Positions 41,634-52,821 of a stretch of 64,000 nucleotides of DNA are shown here, in pieces. Source of the stretch: Priestia filamentosa (GTDB taxonomy: Bacteria; Bacillota; Bacilli; Bacillales; Bacillaceae_H); contig NZ_FXAJ01000001.1 in assembly GCF_900177535.1 (NCBI RefSeq), positions 1,030,214-1,094,213 on the forward strand, in the 5' to 3' direction. The first letter of the stretch is position 1. Every line of letters starts with the position of its first letter. The notes under the pieces are model-generated. The model was not told the DNA's origin, made no database searches, and saw only the letters and a program-made list of their open reading frames with translations. The translations under genes were made by a program, and so were the position numbers.

Positions 41634-41925
41634 TATCGCTCATAGTCGAGCAGGTGATAAAGGGAATACGCTTATGCTTTCCCTTATCCCTTACAATGAA
41701 CAAGATTATCAGTTGCTTTGTGAAAAGATAACAGCAGAAAAAGTGAAAAAACATTTAGAAGGAATTGTAGAAGGTAAGGTTATCAGATATGAACTCCCTA
41801 ATATTTCGGCTTTACAATTTGTGTGCTATAACGCTATGGGCGGAGGGGTAACAACATCATTAAGCATTGATACACATGGAAAGAGCCTTAGCTATGCTCT
41901 ATTGGAAATGAAAGTTGATATGTAA
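41617..41925 (+). CDS. small AtuA-related subunit
   Basis: 102 residues with the family start MKKLYDIAHSRAGDKGNTLMLSLIPYN, then LEGKVIRYELPNISALQF-type beta-alpha strands ending NAMGGGVTTSLSIDTHGKSLSYALLEMKV. This small ferredoxin-like domain is found fused to, or next to, AtuA proteins elsewhere; here it is separate. Its start codon lies inside the AtuA gene (17-bp overlap), suggesting translational coupling and a two-subunit complex. Last gene of the sigma-54 operon. Confidence 0.85.
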   Translation: MKKLYDIAHSRAGDKGNTLMLSLIPYNEQDYQLLCEKITAEKVKKHLEGIVEGKVIRYELPNISALQFVCYNAMGGGVTTSLSIDTHGKSLSYALLEMKVDM

Positions 41926-41926
41926 G

Positions 41927-41957
41927 AAAGTCCTGCCTTGTAGGCAGGATTCTCTTA
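41927..41957. terminator. bidirectional terminator
   Basis: TCCTGCC (41931-41937), loop TTGTA, GGCAGGA (41943-41949), then T-rich on the plus strand; lies between convergent genes. Confidence 0.75.
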
Positions 41958-42557
41958 CATAATATTAAAATCTGTCACAAGAGAAACAACATTTCCTTTT
42001 TCATTAATTCCCCAATATGAGGCATAAAATCCATCTCCATATCCGGAAGAGAAGATTAGGGCATTAAGGTTATATTCTTCATCAAGGATTAAATTTCCCC
42101 ACATATCATCGTGTTCTTCAAGTTTTTCTTCTAGAATGTCATCATAGAAGCTAATAAAGTCATCTCCAAGCTCGTTGATTTTCTGTCTTTCGAGCTCTTC
42201 CATCTTTAGTACAGCACTTCCATCAGCAAAACAGCTTAAACCTGTATCAACAGGATGGCCAAAAATCATATTTTTCTTAAGATTTTTAATATGTTGACCA
42301 GGTTTTGTTGCCATTTCAAAGCGAACTGGCTTTTGAGTTGAAAACGTAATAAGAGCTCCGGCGACAGAGTTTTCTTTATCTAATAGTAAAGAAACAGGAT
42401 ATGAGCCAGGTTGAACGTTTTTTTGGAAAGCGGTACCTTCCTCAAAAAAGTTAGGATCACATGCAACGATATTTCCAGATATAATGGTAATGTTCTCGAT
42501 AGATTGATAGTATAGGTTTTCTTTCTCATGAAGAAGAAAAGAAAGTAGCTCTTGCAT
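41955..42557 (-). CDS. DUF4241 domain protein
   Basis: 200 residues, cytosolic. The pattern fits DUF4241: SGNIVACDPNFFEEGTAFQKNVQPGSYPVSLLL, then VDTGLSCFADGSAVLKMEELE, and a C-terminal SGYGDGFYASYWGINEKGNVVSLVTDF. Members are hypothetical, some near toxin-immunity loci; no toxin is adjacent. Start at ATG 42557, preceded by an AAAGGATG sequence. Role unknown. Confidence 0.8.
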   Translation of the reverse strand: MQELLSFLLHEKENLYYQSIENITIISGNIVACDPNFFEEGTAFQKNVQPGSYPVSLLLDKENSVAGALITFSTQKPVRFEMATKPGQHIKNLKKNMIFGHPVDTGLSCFADGSAVLKMEELERQKINELGDDFISFYDDILEEKLEEHDDMWGNLILDEEYNLNALIFSSGYGDGFYASYWGINEKGNVVSLVTDFNIM

Positions 42558-42663
42558 ATGTTTTCATCCTTTCTAAGCCAATAGTCTTTCCTAGTATAAC
42601 AGCAAACAAGAAAAGAAATTTCAATTCTATACGTTTTTAGTGAAAATAGTACTAAAAAAGTGT

Positions 42664-42692
42664 TTGCAAGCGCAATCATTCTGTTGTATACT
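42664..42692 (+). promoter_or_regulatory. bgl promoter with overlapping cre
   Basis: TTGCAA (42664-42669), 17-bp spacer, TATACT (42687-42692). TTGCAAGCGCAATCA (42664-42678) matches the 15-bp cre consensus at every position and covers the -35, so CcpA should block RNA polymerase. Confidence 0.88.
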
Positions 42693-42706
42693 AAGTTCAT
42701 AGATAA

Positions 42707-42792
42707 GGATTGTTACTGTTCGGCAGGCAAAACCTGAATTCATTAGAGTGTTATAGGCTTCTATAATGCTGTCATGAGTTCGGGTTTTTTTG
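42707..42792 (+). promoter_or_regulatory. LicT RAT antiterminator and terminator upstream of licT
   Basis: The RAT sequence runs 42707-42735, beginning GGATTGTTACTG and ending GCAGGCAAAACC. Its 3' end overlaps the left arm of a terminator (AACCTGAA from 42731 with TTCGGGTT near 42779-42786, then T's). Bound LicT would keep the terminator from forming, making licT autoregulated. Confidence 0.9.
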
Positions 42793-42828
42793 TTAGCGAA
42801 CAAAATTTCAGTGACAAGGTGAATCATT

Positions 42829-43677
42829 ATGCGCATAAAGAAAATTTTTAACAATAACGTTATTCTTTCAGAAAGTGAACATAATCAAGAAATAGTTGTA
42901 ATGGGAAGAGGACTCGCTTTTCAAAAGAAAGCAGGAGACGAAGTTGAGGAAGAGAAGATTGAAAAAACATTCGTTATTCACTCAGAATCTACTGCTAACA
43001 AATTATCTGAACTTCTCAAAGATATTCCGTTTCTCCACTTAGAAGTATCAAATGACATTATTGAATTAGCTCAAGAAAAACTATCATGTCAGCTTAATGA
43101 GACGGTATACCTTTCATTAACAGATCATATTCATTTCGCACTAACCCGCTTTAAAGAAGGACTTATCATTAAGAACCCGCTTTTATGGGAAGTTAAGAAA
43201 TTTTATAAAGATGAACACGCTGTTGCCCTTCTTGCACTAGATTTGATTGAAGAACGTACAGGCATTCGTTTACCAGAAGATGAAAGCGCATCAATTGCTC
43301 TTCACCTTTTCAATGCCCGCCAAGATTCATCAGGTATGGAAGAGACAATGGAAATGACAAATATCGTGAATAGTGTTGTAAATATTGTGAACTATCACTA
43401 CGGTATTTCCTTTGATGAAGAGTCTATTAATTACAATCGTTTTATTACACACTTACGCTATTTTGCTTATCGAATGCTACGCGGGGAGCTTGAGCATGAT
43501 GAAGAAGAAAATTCTCTCTATGAGCAAGTGAAAAATCAGTATCCTGCAGCAGATGAATGTACAAAAAAAGTACAGAAATATTTACAAAAAGAGTATAATG
43601 TTAAAATGACGAAAGATGAGTTATCATACTTTATTATCCACATTCATAGAGTTTCTAATCGAGAAAAAAATAAATAA
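42829..43677 (+). CDS. licT: BglG/LicT-family transcriptional antiterminator
   Basis: 282 residues. N-terminal CAT RNA-binding domain (about 1-55: KKIFNNNVILSESEHNQEIVVMGRGLAFQKKAGD), then PRD1 (about 65-170, with LTDHIHFALTR and the phosphorylatable His near 100) and PRD2 (about 175-280, with RFITHLRYFAYRM and YFIIHIHR). EII~P phosphorylates PRD1 to inactivate it when beta-glucosides are absent, while HPr~P activates PRD2. It binds the two RAT elements flanking it. First gene of licT-bglP-bglH. Confidence 0.94.
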   Translation: MRIKKIFNNNVILSESEHNQEIVVMGRGLAFQKKAGDEVEEEKIEKTFVIHSESTANKLSELLKDIPFLHLEVSNDIIELAQEKLSCQLNETVYLSLTDHIHFALTRFKEGLIIKNPLLWEVKKFYKDEHAVALLALDLIEERTGIRLPEDESASIALHLFNARQDSSGMEETMEMTNIVNSVVNIVNYHYGISFDEESINYNRFITHLRYFAYRMLRGELEHDEEENSLYEQVKNQYPAADECTKKVQKYLQKEYNVKMTKDELSYFIIHIHRVSNREKNK

Positions 43678-43690
43678 CGACACTCATTTA

Positions 43691-43772
43691 GGATTGTTAC
43701 TGGTTAGCAGGCAAAACCTGAAGAGAACAAAGAAAAGACGATGCTCTTTTCGTGTTCCCTTCAGGTTTTTTA
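43691..43772 (+). promoter_or_regulatory. second LicT RAT antiterminator and terminator, before bglP
   Basis: RAT at 43691-43719, again GGATTGTTACTG...GCAGGCAAAACC. The terminator arms are AAACCTGAAG (43713 on) and CTTCAGGTTT, with an inner AAAAGA/TCTTTT stem and T-run. It gives a second antitermination checkpoint. Confidence 0.92.
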
Positions 43773-43794
43773 CGTTAAAAAGGAGGAAAGAGCT

Positions 43795-45666
43795 ATGGAT
43801 AACAAGCAGCTTGGTAATGAAATTGTAGAACTAGTTGGTGGAGAAGGCAACATTATATCCCTTGTCCATTGTGCAACACGCCTTCGCTTTAAGCTTCGAA
43901 AGCATAGCGAAGCAAATAAAGATGCCCTAACGAATCACCCAGAAGTGATTACAGTTGTTGAAAAGGGAGGGCAGTTTCAAGTTGTAGTTGGAAACCGCGT
44001 TGGAAAAGTATACAGCGAGATTATGAAAAACCATGCGATCAAAGGTGGGGATGAAGGAGCAGAAGGCGGCGGAGAAAAGGTTAGCGTTGTCTCTCGCGTC
44101 TTTGAATATATTTCAGGCACGTTCTCGCCGCTTATTCCCGCTTTAGCAGGAGCAGGGATGATTAAAGCCCTCCTTGCCGTGTTAACTCTTTTAAACGTGT
44201 TGGATGCTAAAAGTACAACATATGCCGTTTTAAATGCCGCATCTGGAGGAGTATTTTACTTTCTCCCAGTCTTTGTCGGTATTACAGCAGCACGGAAATT
44301 AAATGCAAATCCATTTGTAGGGGGAGCCATTGCAGCAGGACTTTTGGAACCTAATTTTACGGCTCTTATTGAACAGAGTGGAAATATAAACTTTTTAAAT
44401 ATTCCACTTCTTGCAATTGATTACTCTTCAACGGTTTTCCCGATGCTGATTGCGATTGCGATTTATGCGATGCTTGAGAAAGTATTAAAAAAGTACACGC
44501 CAGATACAATTCAATTATTCTTTGTACCAATGATCAGCTTGCTTATTATGGTTCCTTTGACAGCGCTTGCATTCGGTCCTTTTGCTGAATATGTAAGTGC
44601 CGGCATTGGATCAGGCATTGTCTTTATGCTAGATAAATCAGCAATTCTTACAGGGATTTTAATTGCTGCTGCTTGGCCAATCCTCGTTATTTTAGGGGTT
44701 CACTGGGGAATTACGCCAATTTCGATTGCAAACTTTTCACGTGGCGGAGATATGATTAACCCAATTACAGCAGCTGCCACATTTGCTCAAATGGGAATTG
44801 CACTTGGTGTTTACCTTCGCGCTCGCAAAAACAAAAATTTGCAGTCCCTTTCAATTGCTGCCCTTTTATCAGGACTATTCGCAGGGGTAACAGAGCCCAT
44901 TCTTTACGGAATTATCCTACGCTATAAAAAGCTTATACCAATCTTACTTGCATCAGGTGGACTTGGAGGGGCCTTTATTGCAGTGTTCGATGTAAGAGTC
45001 TTTACATTTGTATTTAACAGCATGTTTACAATTCCTGCTTATTCTCCAATGGTAGGATATGTGATTGGAATTAGTATTTCATTTGCAGCAGCAACTATTT
45101 TAACCTTTATTATCGGTGCTGAAGGTAAAAAGAAAGAAGGAAAAAAAGAAGAAGGAAAAGCAGAGGTAGCAGCAACTGCAGAACCTGCTGTGACTAATAT
45201 GAAAAACAGTCAGAAGACTGAACTTTCTTCTCCATTAGTGGGAGAAATGGTTCCATTAGAAAATGTAGAAGACCCTGTTTTTTCAAGCGGCGCAATGGGA
45301 AAAGGTGTAGCTGTTGAACCAACAGAAGGGATTGTATATGCACCGTTTGATGGAGAAGTATCTATTTTGTTTCCAACAAAGCATGCAATTGGCTTAAAAA
45401 GTGATGATGGGATCGAACTACTGATCCACGTTGGACTTGATACAGTACAGCTTGATGGCAAACATTTTTCAGCATACGTTTCTCAAGGAGAGAAAGTGAA
45501 AAAGGGAACTAAGCTTGTCACATTTGATATTGAAGGTATTCAAAAAGAAGGATACCAAACAACAACGCCTGTTATTGTAACAAATACAGATCAATATTTA
45601 GATGTTGTGCCATCAACATTTAAGCATGTGAATAGTAAAGAGCCTGTGTTTACCGTTATAAAATAA
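43795..45666 (+). CDS. bglP: beta-glucoside PTS transporter EIIBCA
   Basis: 623 residues in order EIIB-EIIC-EIIA. EIIB has its phospho-Cys at residue 26 (VHCATRLRF). EIIC covers about 105-460 with ten hydrophobic spans and GVTEPILYG. A Lys/Glu-rich linker precedes EIIA (about 490-623), which has the active His at 545 (LLIHVGLDTV). It imports and phosphorylates aryl-beta-glucosides such as salicin or arbutin. The frame is open from 43741, but AAAGGAGGAAAG and ATG 43795 fix the start. It also relays sugar status to LicT by phosphorylation. Confidence 0.95.
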   Translation: MDNKQLGNEIVELVGGEGNIISLVHCATRLRFKLRKHSEANKDALTNHPEVITVVEKGGQFQVVVGNRVGKVYSEIMKNHAIKGGDEGAEGGGEKVSVVSRVFEYISGTFSPLIPALAGAGMIKALLAVLTLLNVLDAKSTTYAVLNAASGGVFYFLPVFVGITAARKLNANPFVGGAIAAGLLEPNFTALIEQSGNINFLNIPLLAIDYSSTVFPMLIAIAIYAMLEKVLKKYTPDTIQLFFVPMISLLIMVPLTALAFGPFAEYVSAGIGSGIVFMLDKSAILTGILIAAAWPILVILGVHWGITPISIANFSRGGDMINPITAAATFAQMGIALGVYLRARKNKNLQSLSIAALLSGLFAGVTEPILYGIILRYKKLIPILLASGGLGGAFIAVFDVRVFTFVFNSMFTIPAYSPMVGYVIGISISFAAATILTFIIGAEGKKKEGKKEEGKAEVAATAEPAVTNMKNSQKTELSSPLVGEMVPLENVEDPVFSSGAMGKGVAVEPTEGIVYAPFDGEVSILFPTKHAIGLKSDDGIELLIHVGLDTVQLDGKHFSAYVSQGEKVKKGTKLVTFDIEGIQKEGYQTTTPVIVTNTDQYLDVVPSTFKHVNSKEPVFTVIK

Positions 45667-45685
45667 TAAACCGAGAGGAAGATGA

Positions 45686-47146
<1,461 letters not shown>

Positions 47147-47152
47147 GAAACG

Positions 47153-47187
47153 AAAAAACCGGTATGAACTTACATGCCGGTTTTTTA
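47153..47187 (+). terminator. intrinsic terminator of the bgl operon
   Basis: AAAAAACCGG (47153-47162) with CCGGTTTTTT (47177-47186), inner TG/CA pairs. Confidence 0.88.
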
Positions 47188-47382
47188 ATCTGTAAATAAA
47201 GATTGTTTATTTTATATGTAATGGAGAAGGAGGGATTTTGGATGCTAAATCTATAGGGTGAAAAAAGAGAGTATTTTTGTGTAAAACGGGAACAGTGATA
47301 AAAGATGAAGTTTTTTCTACGCGATTTTCAGAAAGTATGAAAAGTTTGACTGCTGAACGAGAAAGAAGGTAAAATGAAAATA

Positions 47383-47400
47383 GAATGAATATTCATTCTT
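47383..47400. promoter_or_regulatory. FatR operator upstream of fatR
   Basis: Perfect 18-bp palindrome AGAATGAATATTCATTCT. The same GAATGAA/TTCATTC arms recur before the P450 gene, indicating shared control by FatR. Confidence 0.8.
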
Positions 47401-47433
47401 ACTTAAGAGATGCTTGTTGAGAGGATGGACATC

Positions 47434-47994
47434 ATGCAAAATAAGCGCGATAAAATTATGGATGCTGCACTCGAGCTTTTTGCAGAGCGAGGTTTTAACG
47501 CTACAACAGTTCCGACAATCGCTTTAAATGCTGAAGTAGGAGCAGGGACCATTTATCGTTATTTTGAGCATAAAGAAGCTCTTGTTAATGCTGTTTTTCA
47601 GCGGTGCGTAGAAAGCTTTTCACACCATTTACAAGAGAACTATCCGAGTGATTCCGGTATTAGAGAACAGTTTCGACACCTGTTTTTTAAAGTAGTTGGT
47701 TTTGCCCGAGATCACGTTTATGCTTTTTCATTTTTAGAAAGCCAAAGCAATGCGCCCTATTTAGATTCAAAAAGTATTGACATTTTCCAAGAAATGATGG
47801 ATTTTTTCTATCAGTTTTTAGAGGAAGGAAAGAAAGTAAATGTTATTCGCTCTGTACCAACAGAAGCACTGTTTGCGATTGTGTACGGTGCATATGTTGA
47901 GATAGCAAAACTTTTGCGTAAAAAAATTCTTTCAGAAAGTGATCAACTTATGAATAGTTTAGAAGCGTGTTGTTGGGATGCGGTGAGAGTGTAG
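47434..47994 (+). CDS. fatR: TetR-family repressor FatR
   Basis: 186 residues. N-terminal TetR helix-turn-helix: KIMDAALELFAERGFNATTVPTIALNAEVGAGTIYRYFEHKEALVNAVFQ. The variable ligand-binding C-terminal half follows. Next to a CYP102 gene it corresponds to B. subtilis FatR, which is released from DNA by unsaturated fatty acids. Starts at 47410 and 47425 are in frame, but AGAGG is correctly spaced only from ATG 47434. The two palindromes suggest it represses itself and the P450 gene. Confidence 0.88.
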   Translation: MQNKRDKIMDAALELFAERGFNATTVPTIALNAEVGAGTIYRYFEHKEALVNAVFQRCVESFSHHLQENYPSDSGIREQFRHLFFKVVGFARDHVYAFSFLESQSNAPYLDSKSIDIFQEMMDFFYQFLEEGKKVNVIRSVPTEALFAIVYGAYVEIAKLLRKKILSESDQLMNSLEACCWDAVRV

Positions 47995-48025
47995 AAATTC
48001 TACCGCTTTCTTATTAAGAAGAAAA

Positions 48026-48041
48026 GAATGAACATTCATTC
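48026..48041. promoter_or_regulatory. FatR operator upstream of the P450 gene
   Basis: GAATGAA-CA-TTCATTC, perfect 7-bp arms, 97 bp before the P450 start. Confidence 0.78.
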
Positions 48042-48137
48042 CGCTACATTAATTTATGAAAATAGAATGATAGATACTTATATTTTTCGTCAGTCTATCT
48101 TATGAAACAATTGCACAAAAAAGAGGAGGCTTTTCTC

Positions 48138-51100
48138 ATGGAAAAAGAACGTACTATTCCACAACCTAAAACTTATGGACCGTTAGGCAGCTTGCCGCTT
48201 ATGGATAAAGATAAGCCAATGCAAACATTTATGAAAATTGGTCAGGAACTAGGCCCTATTTTTCAATTTCAATTTCCACATGCTTTAGGAACATTTGTCT
48301 CGGGACATGATTTAGTTGCTGAAGTATGTGATGAAGAGAAGTTTCAAAAGCAGCTAGGAGTGTCTCTTACAAGCGCTAGAGAGTTTGCAGGTGACGGACT
48401 TTTTACAAGTTATACAGAAGAGCCGAATTGGAAAAAAGCCCATAATATTTTATTACCAAGTTTTAGTCAACGCGCAATGAAAGGTTATCATCATATGATG
48501 CTTGATATTGCAACACAGCTTGTTGAAAAATGGGAACGTCTAAATAAAGAAGAAGAAATTGATGTACCAGAAGATATGACTCGTCTAACATTGGATACAA
48601 TTGGTCTTTGCGGTTTTGGTTATCGTTTCAATAGCTTCTACCGAGAAGGAGCTCATCCATTTGTAGATAGTATGGTAAGAGCATTGGATGAATCAATGAA
48701 TAAAATGAATCGTTTACCTATTCAAGATAAGCTCATGGTGCGTAAAAAACGTCAATTTCAAGAGGACAAAATGTTCATGTTTGAACTCGCTGATGAGATT
48801 ATTAAAGAGCGTAAAAAACAAGGGGAGGTAGATGGGGACGATCTTCTTGCCCATATGCTAAATGGAAAAGATCCTGAAACAGGAGAGAAACTAGATGATG
48901 AAAATATTCGCTACCAAATGATTACGTTTTTAATTGCGGGTCATGAAACAACGAGCGGTCTTTTATCATTTGCGATTTACTATCTTTTGAAAAATCCGCG
49001 CGTGCTCAAGAAAGCATACAAGGAAGTTGATGAAGTATTAACAGGAATGCCGACTTATGAAGATGTAAGAAAGTTAAAATATATTCGAATGATTTTAAAT
49101 GAAGCCCTACGACTTTGGCCAACTGCTCCAGCTTTTTCTCTTTATGCGAAAGAGGATATTATGCTCGGAGGAAAATATCCAATAGAAAAGAACCAAAGCG
49201 TAAGCGTTCTTTTAGGAAATCTTCACCGAGACAAAAGAGTGTGGGGAGAAAATGTGGAAGAATTCCGACCAGAACGGTTCCAAGATGAAGAGAAAATTCC
49301 ACATCATGCGTACAAACCGTTTGGAAATGGTCAGCGCGCATGTATTGGTCAACAGTTTGCACTGCATGAAGCAACGCTTGTACTAGGAATGATCCTGCAA
49401 AGATTTAATATTGTAGATCATAGAAACTACGAACTAAAAGTAAAAGAAACGTTAACATTAAAACCTGACAATTTTACAATTAAAGTAAGCACTCGCGAGC
49501 GCGAATATGCAGCTCTAAACGAGCATAAAAGCGAAAACAAAGCAGCTGAAAAAGTAGAACAAGACGTTATCATTGAAGAGCATAACACACCGCTTCTTGT
49601 TCTTCATGGATCAAATTTAGGCACTGCTGAAGGAATTGCAAATGAACTTGCTGAGCTTGGCGAGAGATACGGTTTCTCCACAACTATTGCCTCTTTGAAC
49701 AGTTATAGTGGCAAGCTACCAATATCAGGCGCAGTCTTAATTGTTTCAGCTTCCTATAATGGAAAAGCTCCAGATAATGCAACGGAGTTTGTGAACTGGT
49801 TAGAAACGTCAAAAAATGATTTATCAGGTGTTCACTATGCTGTGTTTGGATGTGGTGACAGAAACTGGGCAAGTACGTATCAACGGATACCGAGAGTAAT
49901 TGATGAAAAAATGACTAAGCTTGGTGCAGAACGGATTGTAGATAGAGGAGAAGGAGATGCAAGCGGCGACTTTGAGCTTCATCTCGATGAGTGGAAAAAT
50001 CAATTGACGAAAAAAGTGAAAGAAACATTTAACGTCGAAGAAACGAAAGAAGTAGCAGAGAAAAAAGGATTGAACGTGACATTTGTAAAAGAAAACGTTC
50101 AGCATCCACTTGTCAAAACGTATAAAGCACAAGAAGCAGAAATTCTGTTAAATAAGGAGCTTCAGAGAGAAGAAAGTGGCAGAAGTACACGTCATATTGA
50201 AATCTCTTTACCAAATGGAGTTTCTTATAAGGAAGGAGATCACCTCGGTATTCTTCCGCAAAATAGTGCTGAGCTTGTTAATCGAGTATTGAAGCGTTAC
50301 GGATTAGACGGCAGTGAAAGCATTATATTAGAAGGCGATGTATATGGACTTCAACACTTACCGTTGAATAAACCTGTAAGAGTGCGAGATGTTTTGACTT
50401 TTAATGTTGAATTGCAAGAACCTGTTTCAAGAAAAGCACTACAAGAGTTAGCAGAAGCAACCGTTTGTCCGCCGCATAAATATGAACTTGAAGCCCTTCT
50501 AGGAGATCACTATAGTGAAAACGTGACGAACAAACGATTAACAATGCTGTCTCTTCTTGAAAAATATGAAGCGTGTGAATTGTCATTTGAGCGCTTTTTA
50601 ACACTTTGTCCACCGTTAAAACCGCGCTATTATTCTATTTCAAGTTCACCGCTTAAGAGCAATCAAAAAGCAAGTATTACAGTAAGTGTAGTAGAAGGAA
50701 AAGCATGGAGTGGAGATGGAATGTATCATGGTGTTGCTTCATCTTACCTTGCTCAATGTCAAGCAGGTGAAAAAGTGATGATGTTTATTAATACACCTCA
50801 GTCTCGGTTTGAGCTTCCAGCTGACGAAAGTAGACCACTTATTATGGTTGGACCAGGAACAGGCGTTGCTCCGTTCAGAGGATTTTTACAAGCCAGATCC
50901 CTGTTAAAAGAGAAAGGAAAAACACTCGGAGAAGCCCATCTTTACTTTGGTTGCCGAAATGAAGCCCATGATTTTATTTACAAAGATGAACTTGAAAAAG
51001 CAGAAAGTGACGGTATTGTAACCCTGCATACGGCATTTTCAAGAATGGAAAGCTGTGACAAAACGTACGTTCAACACTTAATAGAACAGGATGCAGCAGA

Positions 51101-51296
51101 AGTGATTTCTATTCTTGTTGAAAAAGAAGGAGCTCTTTATATTTGCGGAGACGGCAAAAGTATGGCTCCTGCCGTAGAAAGTACGTTGAAAAAGGCATAT
51201 CAAGACATAAAACATAAAAGTGAAGAGGAAGCAGAGCGTTTTCTTCTCGATTTAGAAGAACAAGGCCGCTTCGCAAAGGATGTTTGGGCAGGATAA
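48138..51296 (+). CDS. cyp102A: self-sufficient cytochrome P450-reductase fusion (CYP102A family)
   Basis: 1052 residues in the P450 BM3 architecture. P450 domain (about 1-470): I-helix AGHETTSG from 267, ExxR in EALRLWP, heme ligand Cys402 in [10 protein letters not shown] and Phe89 equivalent to BM3 Phe87. FMN flavodoxin domain from about 490 ([11 protein letters not shown]). FAD/NADPH reductase from about 650 ([34 protein letters not shown]), ending DVWAG. It hydroxylates fatty acids or related lipids with NADPH. The BM3 carboxylate anchors Arg47, Arg50 and Tyr51 align with Ala49, Thr52 and Phe53. GAGGAGG fixes ATG 48138. Confidence 0.95.
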   Translation: MEKERTIPQPKTYGPLGSLPLMDKDKPMQTFMKIGQELGPIFQFQFPHALGTFVSGHDLVAEVCDEEKFQKQLGVSLTSAREFAGDGLFTSYTEEPNWKKAHNILLPSFSQRAMKGYHHMMLDIATQLVEKWERLNKEEEIDVPEDMTRLTLDTIGLCGFGYRFNSFYREGAHPFVDSMVRALDESMNKMNRLPIQDKLMVRKKRQFQEDKMFMFELADEIIKERKKQGEVDGDDLLAHMLNGKDPETGEKLDDENIRYQMITFLIAGHETTSGLLSFAIYYLLKNPRVLKKAYKEVDEVLTGMPTYEDVRKLKYIRMILNEALRLWPTAPAFSLYAKEDIMLGGKYPIEKNQSVSVLLGNLHRDKRVWGENVEEFRPERFQDEEKIPHHAYKPFGNGQRACIGQQFALHEATLVLGMILQRFNIVDHRNYELKVKETLTLKPDNFTIKVSTREREYAALNEHKSENKAAEKVEQDVIIEEHNTPLLVLHGSNLGTAEGIANELAELGERYGFSTTIASLNSYSGKLPISGAVLIVSASYNGKAPDNATEFVNWLETSKNDLSGVHYAVFGCGDRNWASTYQRIPRVIDEKMTKLGAERIVDRGEGDASGDFELHLDEWKNQLTKKVKETFNVEETKEVAEKKGLNVTFVKENVQHPLVKTYKAQEAEILLNKELQREESGRSTRHIEISLPNGVSYKEGDHLGILPQNSAELVNRVLKRYGLDGSESIILEGDVYGLQHLPLNKPVRVRDVLTFNVELQEPVSRKALQELAEATVCPPHKYELEALLGDHYSENVTNKRLTMLSLLEKYEACELSFERFLTLCPPLKPRYYSISSSPLKSNQKASITVSVVEGKAWSGDGMYHGVASSYLAQCQAGEKVMMFINTPQSRFELPADESRPLIMVGPGTGVAPFRGFLQARSLLKEKGKTLGEAHLYFGCRNEAHDFIYKDELEKAESDGIVTLHTAFSRMESCDKTYVQHLIEQDAAEVISILVEKEGALYICGDGKSMAPAVESTLKKAYQDIKHKSEEEAERFLLDLEEQGRFAKDVWAG

Positions 51297-51301
51297 ATAG
51301 C

Positions 51302-51331
51302 AAAAGGAGCTAACTAAAGTTAGCTCCTTTT
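51302..51331. terminator. bidirectional terminator
   Basis: AAAAGGAGCTAACT and AGTTAGCTCCTTTT are exact complements separated by two bases, between convergent genes. Confidence 0.85.
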
Positions 51332-51512
51332 ATTGTATATCTTGAATGCCTGATAAACGAATCGAAAAAATATTTTGCTTTTCATCTTTCAGAAATAAAG
51401 TTTGATCTAAGAGGTTAAGATTATGAACGCGCCCTTGACAAGTTTGCAGAAGCCCATCTTCATAATAATTAATTGTAAGCAACCGGTTTTTTCGTAGCGC
51501 TTTTAAAATCAT
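51330..51512 (-). CDS. 60-aa YolD-like small protein
   Basis: MILKALRKNRLLTINYYEDG, then LLQTCQGRVHNLNLLDQTLFLKDEKQNIFSIRLSGIQDIQ. The IxYYxDGxLxTxxGxVxxLNxxxxTLxLKD...IxLxxIxxI pattern is that of the YolD-like fold, here as a minimal domain. AAGGAGAATGTC precedes ATG 51512. YolD proteins often accompany Y-family polymerases, but none is nearby. Role unknown. Confidence 0.7.
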   Translation of the reverse strand: MILKALRKNRLLTINYYEDGLLQTCQGRVHNLNLLDQTLFLKDEKQNIFSIRLSGIQDIQ

Positions 51513-51646
51513 GACATTCTCCTTTGTTATTTATATTAAAATTTTTAATCTTTTATAGAATTTCCTTACTTTTATTATATACAAAAAAGGTAAGCGTTTT
51601 CAATAAAGTTATGAACAATTTGTGAATCATTGTGCAAAAGAAAAAA

Positions 51647-52684
51647 TCAGGAAATTGTATAGCGTGTAAACAGCTTAAAAACAAGCTCTTTTCGTGTAGA
51701 TACACCTGTTTTAAGAAAGATAGATTTTAAATGATCTTGCACTGTATAAGGAGAAAGAAAGAGATCATTCGCTATTTCTTTAGTTGAAGAACCTTTAATT
51801 AAATAATCTAGGATATTACTTTCACGTTTTGATAAATTATAATCCTTTTTATTAATGGTTAGAATATCTGTTGGAGAGGCCTGAGAGATATTTATGGCTA
51901 TGTTGAAATCCTTTTTATCTTTTATTAAGAGTAAAGAGGAAAGCGTTAGAAATCCGTACTTTTGAAGAGCAAGTAGCGTATGTGCTGACCCTTCCTCACT
52001 TCCTAGCGGCCAGTAGCAGAGGGCTTGAATTGACTTTGGCAATTTATTCCCCTCTAACGATTCAGAAGCTCTTAGGGCATCTAACATCTTTATACCTGTT
52101 TTTGTGTAAGATATCAGTTTAAGATCAGGAGAAAATAACAACATTTTAGGTTGTAAAGAAACGGGTTCTAACAATAAATGATAAAAGGTCTGAAGTCCAC
52201 GACCAATCGAGGAAGAAAGGTTTTCAATAAGCTCTTTTTCTTCACTTTGAAAGTGTTCTTATGTTTTGAATAACGTTAAATACCCAAGACATTGATTTTT
52301 ATATACCAAAACAGCACGAAGTTCGTCCTTGAATCCGGCGGGTTTTAAGATTGATGTGTATCTGTAACTTTTCTTAAGCTGTTCATCCTTTTGTTCACTT
52401 AGCACAGCTGCTCGTATTTCTTGATGAAAAAGTCTTGCATAGTGATTTACGTCTTATTGTAAATATTCATTTTTTAAAATCTGATGATGAATACTTTCAA
52501 TGTTATGCTCTGTAACAGCTCCTATAGAAAGTAATGTGTGAGGGTCTACTGCAGACAGGCAATATGCTTCAAAAGAGAGTTCTTGCTGTAAAAGAGTGAT
52601 AACACATTGCCGGTATGTCCAAGATGATGTGCATGTTTTTTCTAAGCGATGTAAAGCTGTGTCAATTTCACGCCACTTTTTCAT
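51647..52684 (-). pseudogene. LuxR-type transcriptional regulator with two in-frame stops
   Basis: One reading frame spans all 346 codons (52684 to 51647) but is broken by TAA at 52456-52454 and TAA at 52261-52259. There is no length change. The N-terminal ~200 codons look like a GAF-type sensor (TALHRLEKTCTSSWTYRQCVITLLQQELSFEAYCL, KDELRAVLVYKNQCLGYLTLF). The C-terminal end keeps an intact LuxR helix-turn-helix (LSKRESNILDYLIKGSSTKEIANDLFLSPYTVQDHLKSIFLKTGV). It is probably inactive; the C-terminal 175 codons could only be made by internal initiation. The target is unknown. Confidence 0.88.
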
Positions 52685-52821
52685 ATCATTGCTCCTGATA
52701 TTTTTATTTCCCCATGTTTCTAGGATCGTCTTTTTTTCTTCTTCTTTATAATTGAGAATAGTTCTTAATTAATTTTATCGAAAAGAGTAGAGATTAGAAA
52801 GACTTTATAGGAGGAGAAAAG

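Noticed and set aside
51647-52174. Stand-alone 175-aa LuxR regulator
   Set aside because: It is in the same frame as the upstream 76-aa ORF with only two nonsense codons between them, so the whole is one broken gene.
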